Source: Bog-756 sp963839925 (lineage in GTDB: Bacteria > Actinomycetota > Acidimicrobiia > Acidimicrobiales > RAAP-2). Taken from it: a stretch of 64,000 nucleotides of DNA. Positions 44,495 to 53,976 of this stretch are shown here, piece by piece. The DNA is taken from NCBI GenBank assembly GCA_963839925.1, contig CAWIWV010000001.1, positions 1,240,001 through 1,304,000 on the forward strand, given 5' to 3'. A program made the position numbers and the translations under genes. Within the stretch, counting starts at the first letter, position 1. Each line of letters opens with the position of its first letter. Below the pieces are notes generated by a model, which searched no databases, was not told the origin of the DNA, and worked only from the letters and a program-made list of their open reading frames with translations.

Positions 44495-45388
44495 TTACTC
44501 TTCGAGGCCGGACAGGCCCTCAGGGAAAGGTCGGAGGGTCACGCCCAAGGACTCGATCGCTGTCACATTCGGAACGCCAGGCGCCGGTCGGACCAGCCCG
44601 AGGAGGGAGTCGGCGCGCACCGGCAGCCCGACAGGGAGGAGCTCGGCAAGTCGGAGTGCGGTGTAGGCAGCCATTGGGGGAGTGGGCACGAACCTCGGAC
44701 CTCGGTTGCTGCCATTGTCGGCGGCCAGGTGGGTCAGCAATGTCTTGAATCGGACAGGGTCCGGATGGGCGATACCTATAGGAACGAGTGCCGGCGTCTC
44801 GGCGAGGGCGAGAGCGACCACCGCGGCGGCAAGATCTTCTTGGTGAACGGTGAACTGATTGGCATCCGGGCCGAAGTCCGGAAGGACAGGGAGGGAGGCA
44901 AGTCGGCGGAGCGTGCCGGCCATGCCGCCGGACCCCGGTCCGTAGACGAGACCCGGACGTACCACCACCATCCCACGAGACAGCGCAGCCTTCTCCATGT
45001 CGAGTTTGGCCCGACCGTAGAGCTGACCGGTTCCTGCATAGGCAGACATGGATGACACGGCGATCGTCCGTTTCACGCACGGGAGCGCCATATCGAACAG
45101 CGACGTGGATCCGAACACGTTGGTCTGCCAGATCTGCTCCCGCTTCGTCAACGTCATGTCGTACGCGCAGTGCACGAGGACGTCGACTCCTTCGAGGATG
45201 TCCGTTGCATTGAGTCCACCGAGGTCGAATCGGCGGTCGTCCGTCGCGGGGCGCGGGTTCCGGACCAGGCGCCGGACCGAGAAGCCGGCAGCTTCGAAAG
45301 CGGTCACCAGCAGCGACCCGAGATAGCCGTTGGCTCCGGTGATGGCGACAAGGGGCAGCCCGCTCGAGTCGGGCGATCGATCGGTCAT
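44495..45388 (-). CDS. NAD(P)-dependent epimerase/reductase (extended SDR)
   Basis: A 297-residue extended SDR. VAITGANGYLGSLLVTAFEAAGF is the Rossmann motif, RTIAVSSMSAYAG and LYGRAKLDMEKAAL give Ser and Tyr-x3-Lys, and VVRPGLVYGPGSGGMAG follows. It belongs to the broad nucleoside-sugar epimerase/dihydroflavonol-reductase-like group; the reaction is not assigned. ATG 45388 is one base after the stop of the GMC oxidoreductase and is preferred to ATG 45430. The two redox enzymes probably act in sequence on one sugar or lipid intermediate. The 282 bases downstream (44213-44494) carry no gene. Confidence 0.82.
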   Translation of the reverse strand: MTDRSPDSSGLPLVAITGANGYLGSLLVTAFEAAGFSVRRLVRNPRPATDDRRFDLGGLNATDILEGVDVLVHCAYDMTLTKREQIWQTNVFGSTSLFDMALPCVKRTIAVSSMSAYAGTGQLYGRAKLDMEKAALSRGMVVVRPGLVYGPGSGGMAGTLRRLASLPVLPDFGPDANQFTVHQEDLAAAVVALALAETPALVPIGIAHPDPVRFKTLLTHLAADNGSNRGPRFVPTPPMAAYTALRLAELLPVGLPVRADSLLGLVRPAPGVPNVTAIESLGVTLRPFPEGLSGLEE

Positions 45389-45389
45389 C

Positions 45390-46979
45390 TCACCGGAGAC
45401 CGAGGACGGCACTGCCGATTCGGTGGGCATTGGCCATGATCGTCAGCGTGAACGTGGTGGCAGGGACGTTCGGAAACACCGAAGCATCGACCAGGTGGAT
45501 GTTGTCCCACGCGGCCACTCGACCCAAGAGATCCGTTGTGGTCATCGATCGGCTGCCCGCATGGGGGAAGCTTGCACCGAAGTGGTAACTCTTGGCCGCA
45601 GCGGAGACCGACACGAGAGGAACCACCGGCCAGAGGTCGAGGGCCGGGGCGACTGCCATCATCGCCCGAACCAAGGCCTTGAGCATCGGTGGCCATCCTT
45701 CCGTTGCCTCGCGATCCACCTCCAGGCCGGGAAGCCGGTCGGTCGTGTCGGGTCGCCGGACCTTCACTTGCACCTGTGGCGAACCCCAACCGGGGACATA
45801 GCCGAGCCCGACGGAGACACGTCGGAGGATCGCAGCCAGTGCAGGGTCGGCCTTGGCCGTGTTCAGCGACCCAGGGAGCGAGGTGAGAAATGCCGGGTTG
45901 TAGTCGTAGAAGTGAATCTGACAGAGGTCGAAGCCCTCACCGGTGTGGTCGTAGAGGAGGTTGAACTGATTGAGCGTGAAGTTCCGACGTTTGCGTGGAT
46001 CGGACGCGGGCCGCATCGAGACGGTCGGCATCACGAATTGCACCGACTCCTGCATGGGAATGACCCGATCGAACACGCCGAGCGAACCAGCGACGAGACG
46101 GGTCGTGCCAATCCCTCCGCACCCGACGAAGATCCGGTCGGCGGAAAGGCGAATCGTCTCTCCAGTGCTCGTGTTCCTCGCCAACACTGACGGTCGCCCG
46201 CCGTCCTCTTCGAGCCGGAGTGCGAGAAAGTTCGACCGGTAGGTGATCCTACCTTCGGCTCGGAGACGGTCGAACGTCTGCGAGCTCGAGTAGATGAGCT
46301 CATCGGGACAACCGGTCATGCACAGGCCGCAGCGCGTGCAACCTTCCGCACGGAATGCCAGTCGAGCTCGTCCGATCGTGATGGCGTGCGAGCGGACGAG
46401 TGCTCGCCGTCTCTCGTAGCGCTGGAGGACCCGCTCGGTGCGATCGGCCAGGGGAGGCAGGTGCTGGGCCGTTGTCATGAGCGGGAACAGCTCGGAGAGG
46501 TCGTCGTCGTCACCAGCGAGGCTCATCTCGCCGAGGGCGATCTTGTAGTGGGGCTCCATGTCCGCCAACGAAAAGGGCCAACGATCGAAGGTCGCCTTCG
46601 AGAACGGCATGATCTGGGCTCCCCACACGTTCGAGAAGCCGCCGTATGCGCCTGAGACCACTGACCCGTTGGCCAAGCCGACCGGTTCGATCCCGTCGAG
46701 CTGCCCGACATCACGGAAGGGGAAGTCGGAACCGTATGCACGCTTCTGCGGAATCGTCCCCCGTCGACCCGGCGCCGGCTGTTGGCTGATCAACTCGACG
46801 TCCGAAGGTGGCCACGCCTGTTCGGCGACCGACGACACCCGCGCCCGTGCCAACTCGAGGTCCGGCTCGAGCGTTCCCCCTAGGTCAATCACCGTTACCT
46901 CGTGCGTGGGGTCTCTGGTGAGCGCCAACGCCGCGCCGGCAGCCCCAGGGCCGGAGCCGATGATCAGTGAAGTGGGCAT
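45390..46979 (-). CDS. GMC-type FAD oxidoreductase with ferredoxin-like cysteine motif
   Basis: A 529-residue flavoprotein. SLIIGSGPGAAGAALAL binds the FAD adenosine. The C-terminal GMC signature is NIHLVDASVFPNVPATTFTLTIMANAHRIG, with the active-site His region at KSYHFGASFPHAG. An unusual insertion near residue 215 reads CTRCGLCMTGCPDELIY, a CxxCxxCxxxCP 4Fe-4S-type motif. A Gly-rich VVSGAYGGFSNVWGAQ flavin motif is also present. It would oxidise an alcohol or sugar and could pass electrons to an Fe-S partner rather than oxygen. The ORF is open far upstream; ATG 46979 is the only start that gives the FAD motif at the N-terminus. Confidence 0.85.
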   Translation of the reverse strand: MPTSLIIGSGPGAAGAALALTRDPTHEVTVIDLGGTLEPDLELARARVSSVAEQAWPPSDVELISQQPAPGRRGTIPQKRAYGSDFPFRDVGQLDGIEPVGLANGSVVSGAYGGFSNVWGAQIMPFSKATFDRWPFSLADMEPHYKIALGEMSLAGDDDDLSELFPLMTTAQHLPPLADRTERVLQRYERRRALVRSHAITIGRARLAFRAEGCTRCGLCMTGCPDELIYSSSQTFDRLRAEGRITYRSNFLALRLEEDGGRPSVLARNTSTGETIRLSADRIFVGCGGIGTTRLVAGSLGVFDRVIPMQESVQFVMPTVSMRPASDPRKRRNFTLNQFNLLYDHTGEGFDLCQIHFYDYNPAFLTSLPGSLNTAKADPALAAILRRVSVGLGYVPGWGSPQVQVKVRRPDTTDRLPGLEVDREATEGWPPMLKALVRAMMAVAPALDLWPVVPLVSVSAAAKSYHFGASFPHAGSRSMTTTDLLGRVAAWDNIHLVDASVFPNVPATTFTLTIMANAHRIGSAVLGLR

Positions 46980-47077
46980 GGCCTTCGCAATTTCACTGTC
47001 CGCCGTCCGATGTGTCCAGACTGCCGTATCCAGCGGGTGTGCACTGACACCAGGAGTGCGGTTCCGACCCCGAACCG

Positions 47078-47090
47078 TAGGATTCGGCCG
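47078..47090 (+). promoter_or_regulatory. Leaderless -10 element of the OSBS-like gene
   Basis: TAGGAT is at 47078-47083 and is followed by seven bases and then GTG 47091, with no ribosome binding site. This supports GTG 47091 as both transcript and protein start. The promoter lies in the divergent gap with the GMC oxidoreductase gene. Confidence 0.45.
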
Positions 47091-48323
47091 GTGAGTACGC
47101 ATCCGCCCCGGCCGTTCGGCCCGCTCGAGGCCGTTTGGGCGACCATCGGGTCCGGGGCAGCAGTGACTCTCGAGACCATCGAGCTCTGGATGGTCGAGTT
47201 GTCGTTCTCGAACAGCGTCAGGACGGCGCTCGGCGAGCATCGGACCCGTCCGCTGGTGCTGGTTCGTCTGGCCGGCCAGAGGGAGGGGTCTCCGGTCGAG
47301 GGCTGGGGTGAGTGCGCGGCCTTGGCAGACACGACCTACGACCGCGAGGACGCGCCAGGCGCCTTCGCCGTGCTCGAGACGTCGCTCGTTCCAGCGCTCG
47401 TCGAGAGGGTGATCGAGCGTGGGGGATCGATTCCAGGGCCCTCCGAGCTGCACGAGCTCCGGCAAGTTGGTGGTGGACCGCTCGCGTTCGCCGCGTTGGA
47501 GATGGCCGTCGCCGATACGCATCTTCGGGCCGAGGCCCGTTCCCTCGCCGGAGTGCTCGGGGTCGGTGATCGCCCGGTCCCTGTGGGTGCGGTTGTCGGG
47601 CAGTTCGAGACGGTCGGGGCCTTGGTCGCCGAGGTGGCGCGGTTGGCCGATCTCGGGTGCAGCCGGATCAAAATCAAGGTCGGACCGGAGTGGGACGTCG
47701 AGCCGCTGCAGGCGATCCGTGTGGCGTTTCCCGATCTTCTCCTCCAGGCCGACGCGAACGGCAGCTACGACCGAGCCGCCATCGAGCACCTCTGCGAGCT
47801 CGATCGCTTCGGTCTGCTCTGCCTCGAGCAGCCCTTCGGCCGGGACGACCTCGAAGGCCATCGAGTGCTCAGCCAACGCATCCACACCCCTGTCTGTCTC
47901 GACGAGAGCATCAACTCGGTCGAGGCCGCACGCAATGCCCTGGCAATGGGCGCCTGCTCGGTCATCTGCGTGAAACCCGCTCGGCTGGGCGGCATCGGCC
48001 AAGCACTGGCGCTGATCCGGATGTGTGCCGATTCCGGAGTGCCGTTGTGGATGGGGGGCATGTTCGAGTCCGGGTTCGCCCGCCGGCTCAACACGACGCT
48101 CGCCGCGCTCGGTGGCTTCTCGTGGCCCGGTGATCTGATCCCCGCCCACTGGTACCTCGAGGAGGATCCGGCCCGCGGTCCCGATCCGACCAGATTGGGG
48201 TCGAAGGAAGTCCTGTGCGCCCGCCCCCCCGCTGGTCCGGGCCTGGGTTACCCGCCACCGGATCCCGCCATCCTCGACCGTCATCTGGGCAAACGGACCC
48301 GCCTCGAGGTCGACCGAGGTTGA
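47091..48323 (+). CDS. menC: o-Succinylbenzoate synthase-like enolase-superfamily enzyme
   Basis: A 410-residue enzyme of the muconate-lactonising/OSBS group. ALGEHRTRPLVLVRL and WGECAALADTTYDRE form the capping domain. The barrel has SRIKIKVGP with the K-x-K catalytic pair, LLQADANGSYD, CLEQPF and CLDESINS for the three metal ligands, and ICVKPARLGGIGQAL with the second Lys. WMGGMFESGFARRLNT resembles OSBS/N-acylamino-acid racemases, which can be bifunctional. A menaquinone role is likely, but no other men gene is present. GTG 47163 would give the shorter, family-typical start; GTG 47091 is preferred because of the TAGGAT box before it. Confidence 0.78.
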   Translation: MSTHPPRPFGPLEAVWATIGSGAAVTLETIELWMVELSFSNSVRTALGEHRTRPLVLVRLAGQREGSPVEGWGECAALADTTYDREDAPGAFAVLETSLVPALVERVIERGGSIPGPSELHELRQVGGGPLAFAALEMAVADTHLRAEARSLAGVLGVGDRPVPVGAVVGQFETVGALVAEVARLADLGCSRIKIKVGPEWDVEPLQAIRVAFPDLLLQADANGSYDRAAIEHLCELDRFGLLCLEQPFGRDDLEGHRVLSQRIHTPVCLDESINSVEAARNALAMGACSVICVKPARLGGIGQALALIRMCADSGVPLWMGGMFESGFARRLNTTLAALGGFSWPGDLIPAHWYLEEDPARGPDPTRLGSKEVLCARPPAGPGLGYPPPDPAILDRHLGKRTRLEVDRG

Positions 48324-48378
48324 CCCGACCGATGCCGCAGCCGGTGCTCCGGTTGCGGAGAGGCGCCCCACAGATGCG

Positions 48379-48393
48379 TAGAATTGACGGACC
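48379..48393 (+). promoter_or_regulatory. Leaderless -10 element of the coiled-coil gene
   Basis: TAGAAT (48379-48384) is followed by nine bases and then ATG 48394, with no Shine-Dalgarno. The spacing is identical to that before trpC and polA. Confidence 0.5.
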
Positions 48394-48687
48394 ATGCAAC
48401 GTGCGATCATCGAGCGGCGCCTCAGCGACGCCCACGAGCGGTTGGTCCGCGCGCGGGCCGAGCTCGCCGTGCTCGATGAACAGCTCGTGGTGGTGAACGA
48501 GATCGCCGACGACACGCGTCTTCGGGCACTGGTGTCGGAGACCCCGTTGGCGTCGAGGGAGCACGACGAAGCGAACCGACAGGCCACGGTCATGCTCCAG
48601 ACTCGTGCCGTGCTCGTCGATCGGATCGAGGAGCTGGAGCGCAAACAGGACGAGCTTCTCGACCGGCTCGTGGTCGGTCCGGGTTGA
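48394..48687 (+). CDS. Small coiled-coil protein
   Basis: A 97-residue charged, mostly helical protein. Two segments (about 8-40: RRLSDAHERLVRARAELAVLDEQL; about 62-93: NRQATVMLQTRAVLVDRIEELERKQDELL) have heptad-like Leu/Val spacing, separated by a loop. It has no Cys, signal or membrane segment. I do not recognise a family. It sits between menC and the REC-ANTAR regulator and has its own leaderless promoter-like box, so it is probably expressed alone or with the regulator. It may be a structural or division-associated factor, but nothing in the sequence shows this. Confidence 0.75.
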   Translation: MQRAIIERRLSDAHERLVRARAELAVLDEQLVVVNEIADDTRLRALVSETPLASREHDEANRQATVMLQTRAVLVDRIEELERKQDELLDRLVVGPG

Positions 48688-48776
48688 CCGTTCGCGGTTC
48701 GCATCGACCGACCCATCTTCGACCGCAGTGACGACCGGTGTGTTCGACACCGGCTTGGGAAGGAACTGGATAACTC

Positions 48777-49389
48777 ATGAGCAGGCGAGTGGTCATCGCA
48801 GAGGACGAGGCGATCATCCGGCTCGATCTGAAGGAGATCCTTCAGGACGAGGGCTACGACGTGGTCGGCGAGACGGGACGCGGCGACGAGGCGGTGGAGC
48901 TCGTGCGTGCGCACCAGCCCGATCTGGTCATCCTCGACGTGAAGATGCCCGGGTCGGACGGCCTCGCCGCGGCTCGCGCGATTCGGGACCTGGGCATCAA
49001 GGTGGCGGTCCTCATCCTGACCGCCTTCAGCCAGCGCAATCTCATCGACGAAGCGCGCGACGCCGGGGTGGCCGCCTATCTGGTGAAGCCGTTCCAGCGC
49101 ATCGAGCTCATCCCGGCGATCGACCAGGCGATGGCGCGCTGCGAGCAGGAGTGGGCCATCGATGCCGAGGCCGAGCACAGCGTCGGACGAGACCGTCGGC
49201 AGCCAGACCAGCGCCGAAGACAAGCTGGAGACCCGCCGACTGGTCGAAGGAGCCAAGAGCATGCTCATGGACAGGTCGGGTATGACCGAGACCGAGGCGT
49301 TCGCCTTCATCCAGAAGACGGCGATGGGCACCCGCAGCCGGATGATCGACATCGCCCGCCAGGTTCTCGAGGGCTCGCTCACGCCCTAG
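48777..49389 (+). CDS. pdtaR: REC-ANTAR response regulator (PdtaR-like), frameshifted
   Basis: A two-domain antiterminator of about 203 residues when one base is removed, the length of mycobacterial PdtaR. The receiver domain (1-125) has VVIAEDEAIIRLDLKEIL, the phosphoacceptor Asp in LVILDVKMPGSDG, LILTAFSQRN and AYLVKPFQRIEL. The ANTAR RNA-binding domain is in the next frame: ETRRLVEGAKSMLMDRSGMTETEAFAFIQKTAMGTRSRMIDIARQVLEG. The frames must switch between about 49160 and 49215. Read without correction, the receiver frame ends in Arg/Gln-rich nonsense. Phosphorylated regulators of this type bind nascent RNA. AAGGA lies upstream of the ATG. Confidence 0.87.
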
Positions 49390-49392
49390 CGC

Positions 49393-49407
49393 TATCGTCG
49401 TCCTGAC
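49393..49407 (+). promoter_or_regulatory. Leaderless -10 element of polA
   Basis: TATCGT (49393-49398) is followed by nine bases and GTG 49408, again without a ribosome binding site. It starts only four bases after the stop of the regulator gene. Confidence 0.45.
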
Positions 49408-52351
49408 GTGGCCCGGACCCCTCCCGCATCCAAATCCAAGAGCACAGCCGGCACCCCTCACGACGCGGGGACCGGCGATGTCCTGACAGGGCCTCTGATC
49501 CTGTTGGACGGGATGTCCCTCGCCTTCCGCGGCGTACCACGCCCTTCCGCCCGATCTTGCAACCACCACCGGCGTGGTGACCAATGCCGTGCACGGCTTT
49601 GCCTCGATGGTGGTGAACCTGGTCCGTGACCACCATCCGTCCGGGCTGGCCGTCGCCTTCGATCTTCCGGGGAAGACGTTCCGCGACGAGATCAACGACG
49701 AGTACAAGGCGGGTCGCTCGCCCGCACCGGCCGACCTCACCCCCCAGTTCGGGATGATCCGGACGGTGCTCGAGTCGCTCGCCATCCCGGTGATCGAGGC
49801 GGAGGGATTCGAAGCGGACGACATCTTGGCGACGCTGGCGACCGAGGCCCGGGACAGCGATCGCCCGGTGATCGTGGTTACCGGCGATCGAGACTCCTAC
49901 CAACTCGTCGAAGACCCCTACGTGCGGGTGCTCTACAACCGCAGGGGAGTCAGCGACTACTCGCTGTACGACGAGGCGGGCATCGAAGAGAGGACCGGCG
50001 TGCGCCCGGACAAGTACACCCTCCTCGCCGCCCTACGCGGCGACCCTTCGGACAACCTCCCGGGAGTGGCAGGAGTGGGGGAAAAGACCGCCGCGAAGTT
50101 GGTCAACGAGTACGGCGATCTCGACACCTTGTACGCACACCTCGATGCGCTCTCTCCCAAGCTCCGCGCAAACCTGGCGGCCAGCGCGGACCAGGTCCGT
50201 CTCAACGCCGAGCTCATTCCGCTGGTGCGCAACGTCCCGCTTCCGCTGCACGCCGATCAGTTGACCCTCGGCGGGTGGGACCTCGAAGAGGCACGAGACA
50301 CCTTTGCTCGTTTCGAGTTACGCACGGTGTGGCCGAGACTGCTGTCGCTGATCGAGGACGGGATCTTCGGAACCGGCACCGGATCCCCTGCAGGCGAGGG
50401 GGCTCGCCTCACCGGGGGCGCTGACGGCGATCGTGGCGTCGACTCCGATCAGCCCGAGTGGCTCAGCACACCAACGGCTCTCGTCGTCCGTTCGGCGGAC
50501 GCAGCTGTGGCCGCGCTGGACCGGATCTTCGACGCGGCAGCCGCGTCGACCGGTGTGGTGGCGCTGTTCGCGAGGTGGTCGGGCGACCCGGGACGGTCCC
50601 CGCTGGTCAGCCTGACCCTGTCCAACGAGGCACTGTCCAACGGGGCACCGTCAGGGGAAGCGCCCGAGCCGATCCTCCACATCGGCCTCGACGACGCCGG
50701 GCTGTCGTTGCTCGACGACGAGCGGCTCCGCAAATCGTTGGCTTCAGGCCTGGGGCGCGCCGGGGCGGGTGTCGTCGCCCACGATGCGAAGGAGCTCATG
50801 CGGTCGTTGCTCCCACTCGGAATCGACATCACCGGTCTCGCGCTCGACACCGCGGTGGCCTCCTATCTGCTCGATCCCTCGGTGGACCGCTACCGGCTGG
50901 CCGATCTCGCCGAGCGATTCCTCGGCGTCACCGTCGACGACGGCACCGGCGGCAAAGGTCAGGCCAGCTTCGATCTCGGTGGGACGGCCGATGACTCCGA
51001 AGGGAACGAGGGATCCGGATCGGGTCGGGACGACAGCCTCCAAGGGGAGGAGCTGCGAGCGGTTCGTCTCGCAGCAGTGCTCGCCAGGCTGCGCGCACCA
51101 CTGGCCGACGCCTTGCGGGCGGTGGGCGAGGAGGAGCTGTACAAGGACATCGAACAGCCACTGGTCAGAGTGCTCGCTCGGATGGAAGTGACCGGGATCC
51201 CCGTCGACTCGGAGGTGCTGCGGTCGATCGCGGCAGAGCTGGTCGAGGAGTGCGCGTCGTTGGAAGCGACCATCCAGGACTTGGCGGGGACCCCGTTCAA
51301 GGTCAACTCGGTCCCGCAACTCCGAACCGTGCTCTACGAGACCCTCGGCCTCACCCCGGTGCGCAAGACCAAGACCGGGTTCTCGACCGACGCCCGCACC
51401 CTCGAGCTCCTGCGCGGACAGCACCCGATCATCGAGGCGTTGTTGCGCTACCGCGAGGTCGAGAAGCTTCGGTCGACCTACGGCGAGAGCCTCGCCGCCG
51501 AGGTGGCGCCCGACGGTCGGATCCATGCCACCTTCCGCCAGACCGTCGCCCGCACCGGGCGGTTGTCGTCGGACCGGCCGAACCTGCACAACATCCCGGT
51601 GCGGACCGAGGAGGGCCGCCGATTCCGCGAGGCGTTCGTCCCCTCGCCGGGGCGACGGCTGCTGGTCGCGGACTACGACCAGGTGGAGCTGCGAGCCATC
51701 GCCCACCTCTCACTCGACGAAGGTCTCATCGCCGCCTTCGCCGCCGGCGAGGACATCCACCGCTCGGTCGCATCCCGGGTGTTCGGCGTGGAGCGTGACG
51801 AGGTGACCCTCGGTCAGCGTTCGACCGCGAAGATGGTCTCCTACGGACTTGCCTACGGGATGGAGGCCTACGGCCTGTCTCAGCGGCTCGGCGTCCCGGT
51901 CGAAGAGGCCCAGAGCATCCTGCAGGCCTTCTTCGCCGCCTATCCGTCGGTCCGCGAGTACATGGAGCGCACCGTGTCCGAGGCTCGGGCCTCTGGCTAC
52001 ACGGTGACCGCGTTCGGGCGGCGGAGACCACTGCCCGATCTGGGTGCGTCCAACTACCAGGTGCGCCAGGCGGCCGAGCGTCAGGCGATGAACGCGGGCA
52101 TCCAGGGACTCGCCGCCGACCTGTTCAAGGTCGCGCTGGTGCGGTTGGACGCCGGGTTGGAGGAGGGCGGGTTGGCCTCGCAGCTGGTGCTCCAGGTTCA
52201 TGACGAAGTGCTGGTGGACGTGGCCCCCGACGAGGCCGACCAGGTGGCCGAGCTCACCGAACGGGCCCTGACCGGTGCCGCCGAGCTCACGGTTCCGTTG
52301 AAGGTGGCGATGGCCTGGGGTTCGTCGTGGGCGGAGGCCAAAGGCAGCTGA
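49408..52351 (+). CDS. polA: DNA polymerase I, frameshifted near the N-terminus
   Basis: About 980 residues after correction. The protein starts MARTPPASK and reaches LILLDGMSLAFR, then loses frame. Removing one G at 49531-49532 gives AYHALPPDLATTTGVVTNAVHGFASM, the normal 5'-3' exonuclease start, and the frame stays open to 52351. The 5'-3' exonuclease domain (AEGFEADDILATLA, VTGDRDSYQLV, GDPSDNLPGVAGVGEKTA) is followed by a degenerate 3'-5' domain with no clear D-x-E site. Polymerase motifs are DYDQVELRAIAHLS, TAKMVSYGLAYGM and LVLQVHDEVLVDV. Functions in repair and Okazaki-fragment processing. A core gene, so the frameshift is suspect. Confidence 0.96.
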
Positions 52352-52492
52352 TCGGAACCGGCCGGTCGCCCGCACTGGCCCCGGGAGGCTTGCACTAGCA
52401 TGGCCACCCGGCCATATCGATCGTGGCCAGCTGTAACGCTGTGACCTCGAGCAGGTCCGGCGACCCGTCCGGAAAGCGAGCTACCTACCACT

Positions 52493-53929
52493 ATGTCCGA
52501 TACCCAAGTCGTACCCGCTGGCGCTGCCCTGCTGTCACCCGAAGCGATGGGCACCTTCGACGAGAACGGGGTCTACATTCCCCGCTCGGTCACCGAAGAC
52601 GATCTCGGCGGTGCGTCCCTCGAGGACGCGATGGCCGGAACCATCGTCGAGTTCGAAGACGGTGATCTGGTGGAGGGTACGGTCGTCAAGATCGATCGGG
52701 ACGAGGTGCTTCTCGACATCGGCTTCAAGTCCGAAGGCGTCATTCCGGTCCGCGAGCTGTCGATCCGCAATGACGTCGATCCGTCGCAGATCGTCTCCCT
52801 CGGGGAGCAGGTCGAGGCGCTGGTCCTTCAGAAGGAGGACAAAGAGGGTCGTCTGGTCCTTTCGAAGAAGCGGGCCCAGTACGAGCGTGCCTGGGGCACG
52901 ATCGAGAAGCTGAAGGAAGCGGACGAAGTGGTCACCGGACCGGTGATCGAGGTGGTCAAGGGAGGTCTGATCGTCGACATCGGCCTGCGCGGGTTCCTGC
53001 CGGCGTCGTTGGTGGAGCTGCGCCGGGTTCGGGAGCTCCAGCCTTACGTCGGACGGACCATCGAGGCCAAGATCATCGAGCTCGATCGGAATCGCAACAA
53101 CGTCGTGCTGTCCCGCCGGGCATGGCTGGAGGAGACCCAGAAGGAGCAGCGGGGCGAGTTCCTGGTCAATCTCAAGCCCGGCGAGCGGCGCAGGGGAGTG
53201 GTCTCCTCGGTGGTCAACTTCGGCGCCTTCGTCGATCTCGGCGGCATGGACGGCCTGGTCCACGTCTCCGAGCTCTCGTGGAAGCACGTCGACCACCCGT
53301 CGTCGGTGGTGTCGGTGGGCGACGAGATCGATGTCGAAGTGCTGGACGTCGATCTTTCGAAGGAGCGGATCAGCCTGTCGCTGAAGGCGACCCAGATCGA
53401 TCCCTGGCAGGAGTTCGCAAACTCCCACCAGGTGGGAGAGCTCGTCTACGGGCGGATCACCAAGCTGGTGCCGTTCGGCTCGTTCGTCCAGGTCGGGGAC
53501 GGCATCGAGGGACTCGTCCACATCTCCGAAATGGCCGGTCACCACGTCGATCTCCCCGAGCAGGTGGTCACCCCCGGAGAAGAGCTGTGGGTCAAGATCA
53601 TCGACATCGACCTCCAGCGTCGCCGGATCAGCCTGTCCATCAAGCAGGCAGCCGAGGGCGGCGAGGTGTCCGAGGAGTACCGCGAGGCATTCGGAGAGCA
53701 TGCCTACGACGCCGAGGGCAACTACGTCGGACCGTTCGAGTTCGCCGAAGCCGAGTTCACTCCCGAAACCGAAGCGCAGGCCGCCTGGGCCGACTACGTG
53801 GCCGAACACGGTTCGGGCGAGGGCACACCGGAGTCCGCGGAGACTGCTGCTGACCCGGTGGTCGCAGAGTCCGCAGAGACGCCGGCCGCTTCCGAGGGCG
53901 CACCGGACCAACCCGCGGTCGAGGGCTAA
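52493..53929 (+). CDS. rpsA: 30S ribosomal protein S1
   Basis: A 478-residue S1 with four S1 RNA-binding domains: about 45-115 (GTVVKIDRDEVLLDIGFKSEGVIP), 130-200, 215-285 (RRGVVSSVVNFGAFVDLGGMDGLVHVSELSW) and 300-370 (YGRITKLVPFGSFVQVGDGIEGLVHISEM). The tail is acidic, Ala/Glu-rich. S1 brings mRNA to the 30S subunit; four domains is normal for actinobacteria, with six in proteobacteria. The 141-base leader (52352-52492) has no gene but contains TAGCAT near 52393 and a TGGCCA...TGGCCA pair that could support autoregulation. Confidence 0.96.
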   Translation: MSDTQVVPAGAALLSPEAMGTFDENGVYIPRSVTEDDLGGASLEDAMAGTIVEFEDGDLVEGTVVKIDRDEVLLDIGFKSEGVIPVRELSIRNDVDPSQIVSLGEQVEALVLQKEDKEGRLVLSKKRAQYERAWGTIEKLKEADEVVTGPVIEVVKGGLIVDIGLRGFLPASLVELRRVRELQPYVGRTIEAKIIELDRNRNNVVLSRRAWLEETQKEQRGEFLVNLKPGERRRGVVSSVVNFGAFVDLGGMDGLVHVSELSWKHVDHPSSVVSVGDEIDVEVLDVDLSKERISLSLKATQIDPWQEFANSHQVGELVYGRITKLVPFGSFVQVGDGIEGLVHISEMAGHHVDLPEQVVTPGEELWVKIIDIDLQRRRISLSIKQAAEGGEVSEEYREAFGEHAYDAEGNYVGPFEFAEAEFTPETEAQAAWADYVAEHGSGEGTPESAETAADPVVAESAETPAASEGAPDQPAVEG

Positions 53930-53942
53930 CCCGCCGTCCCGG

Positions 53943-53959
53943 GGCCGGATCACCCGGCC
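53943..53959 (+). terminator. Short hairpin after rpsA
   Basis: GGCCGG (53943-53948), a five-base loop and CCGGCC (53954-53959) form a 6-bp GC stem 14 bases after the rpsA stop. There is no T-run, so it is only a weak terminator candidate for rpsA and the convergent acyltransferase gene. Confidence 0.35.
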
Positions 53960-53976
53960 GAGCTCATCGCCGGCGC

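Noticed and set aside
46980..49382. Minus-strand frame open through menC, the coiled-coil gene and the regulator, continuous with the GMC oxidoreductase
   Set aside because: The upstream part is low-complexity Arg/Gly/His/Glu sequence opposite well-supported plus-strand genes; the FAD motif marks the true start at 46979.
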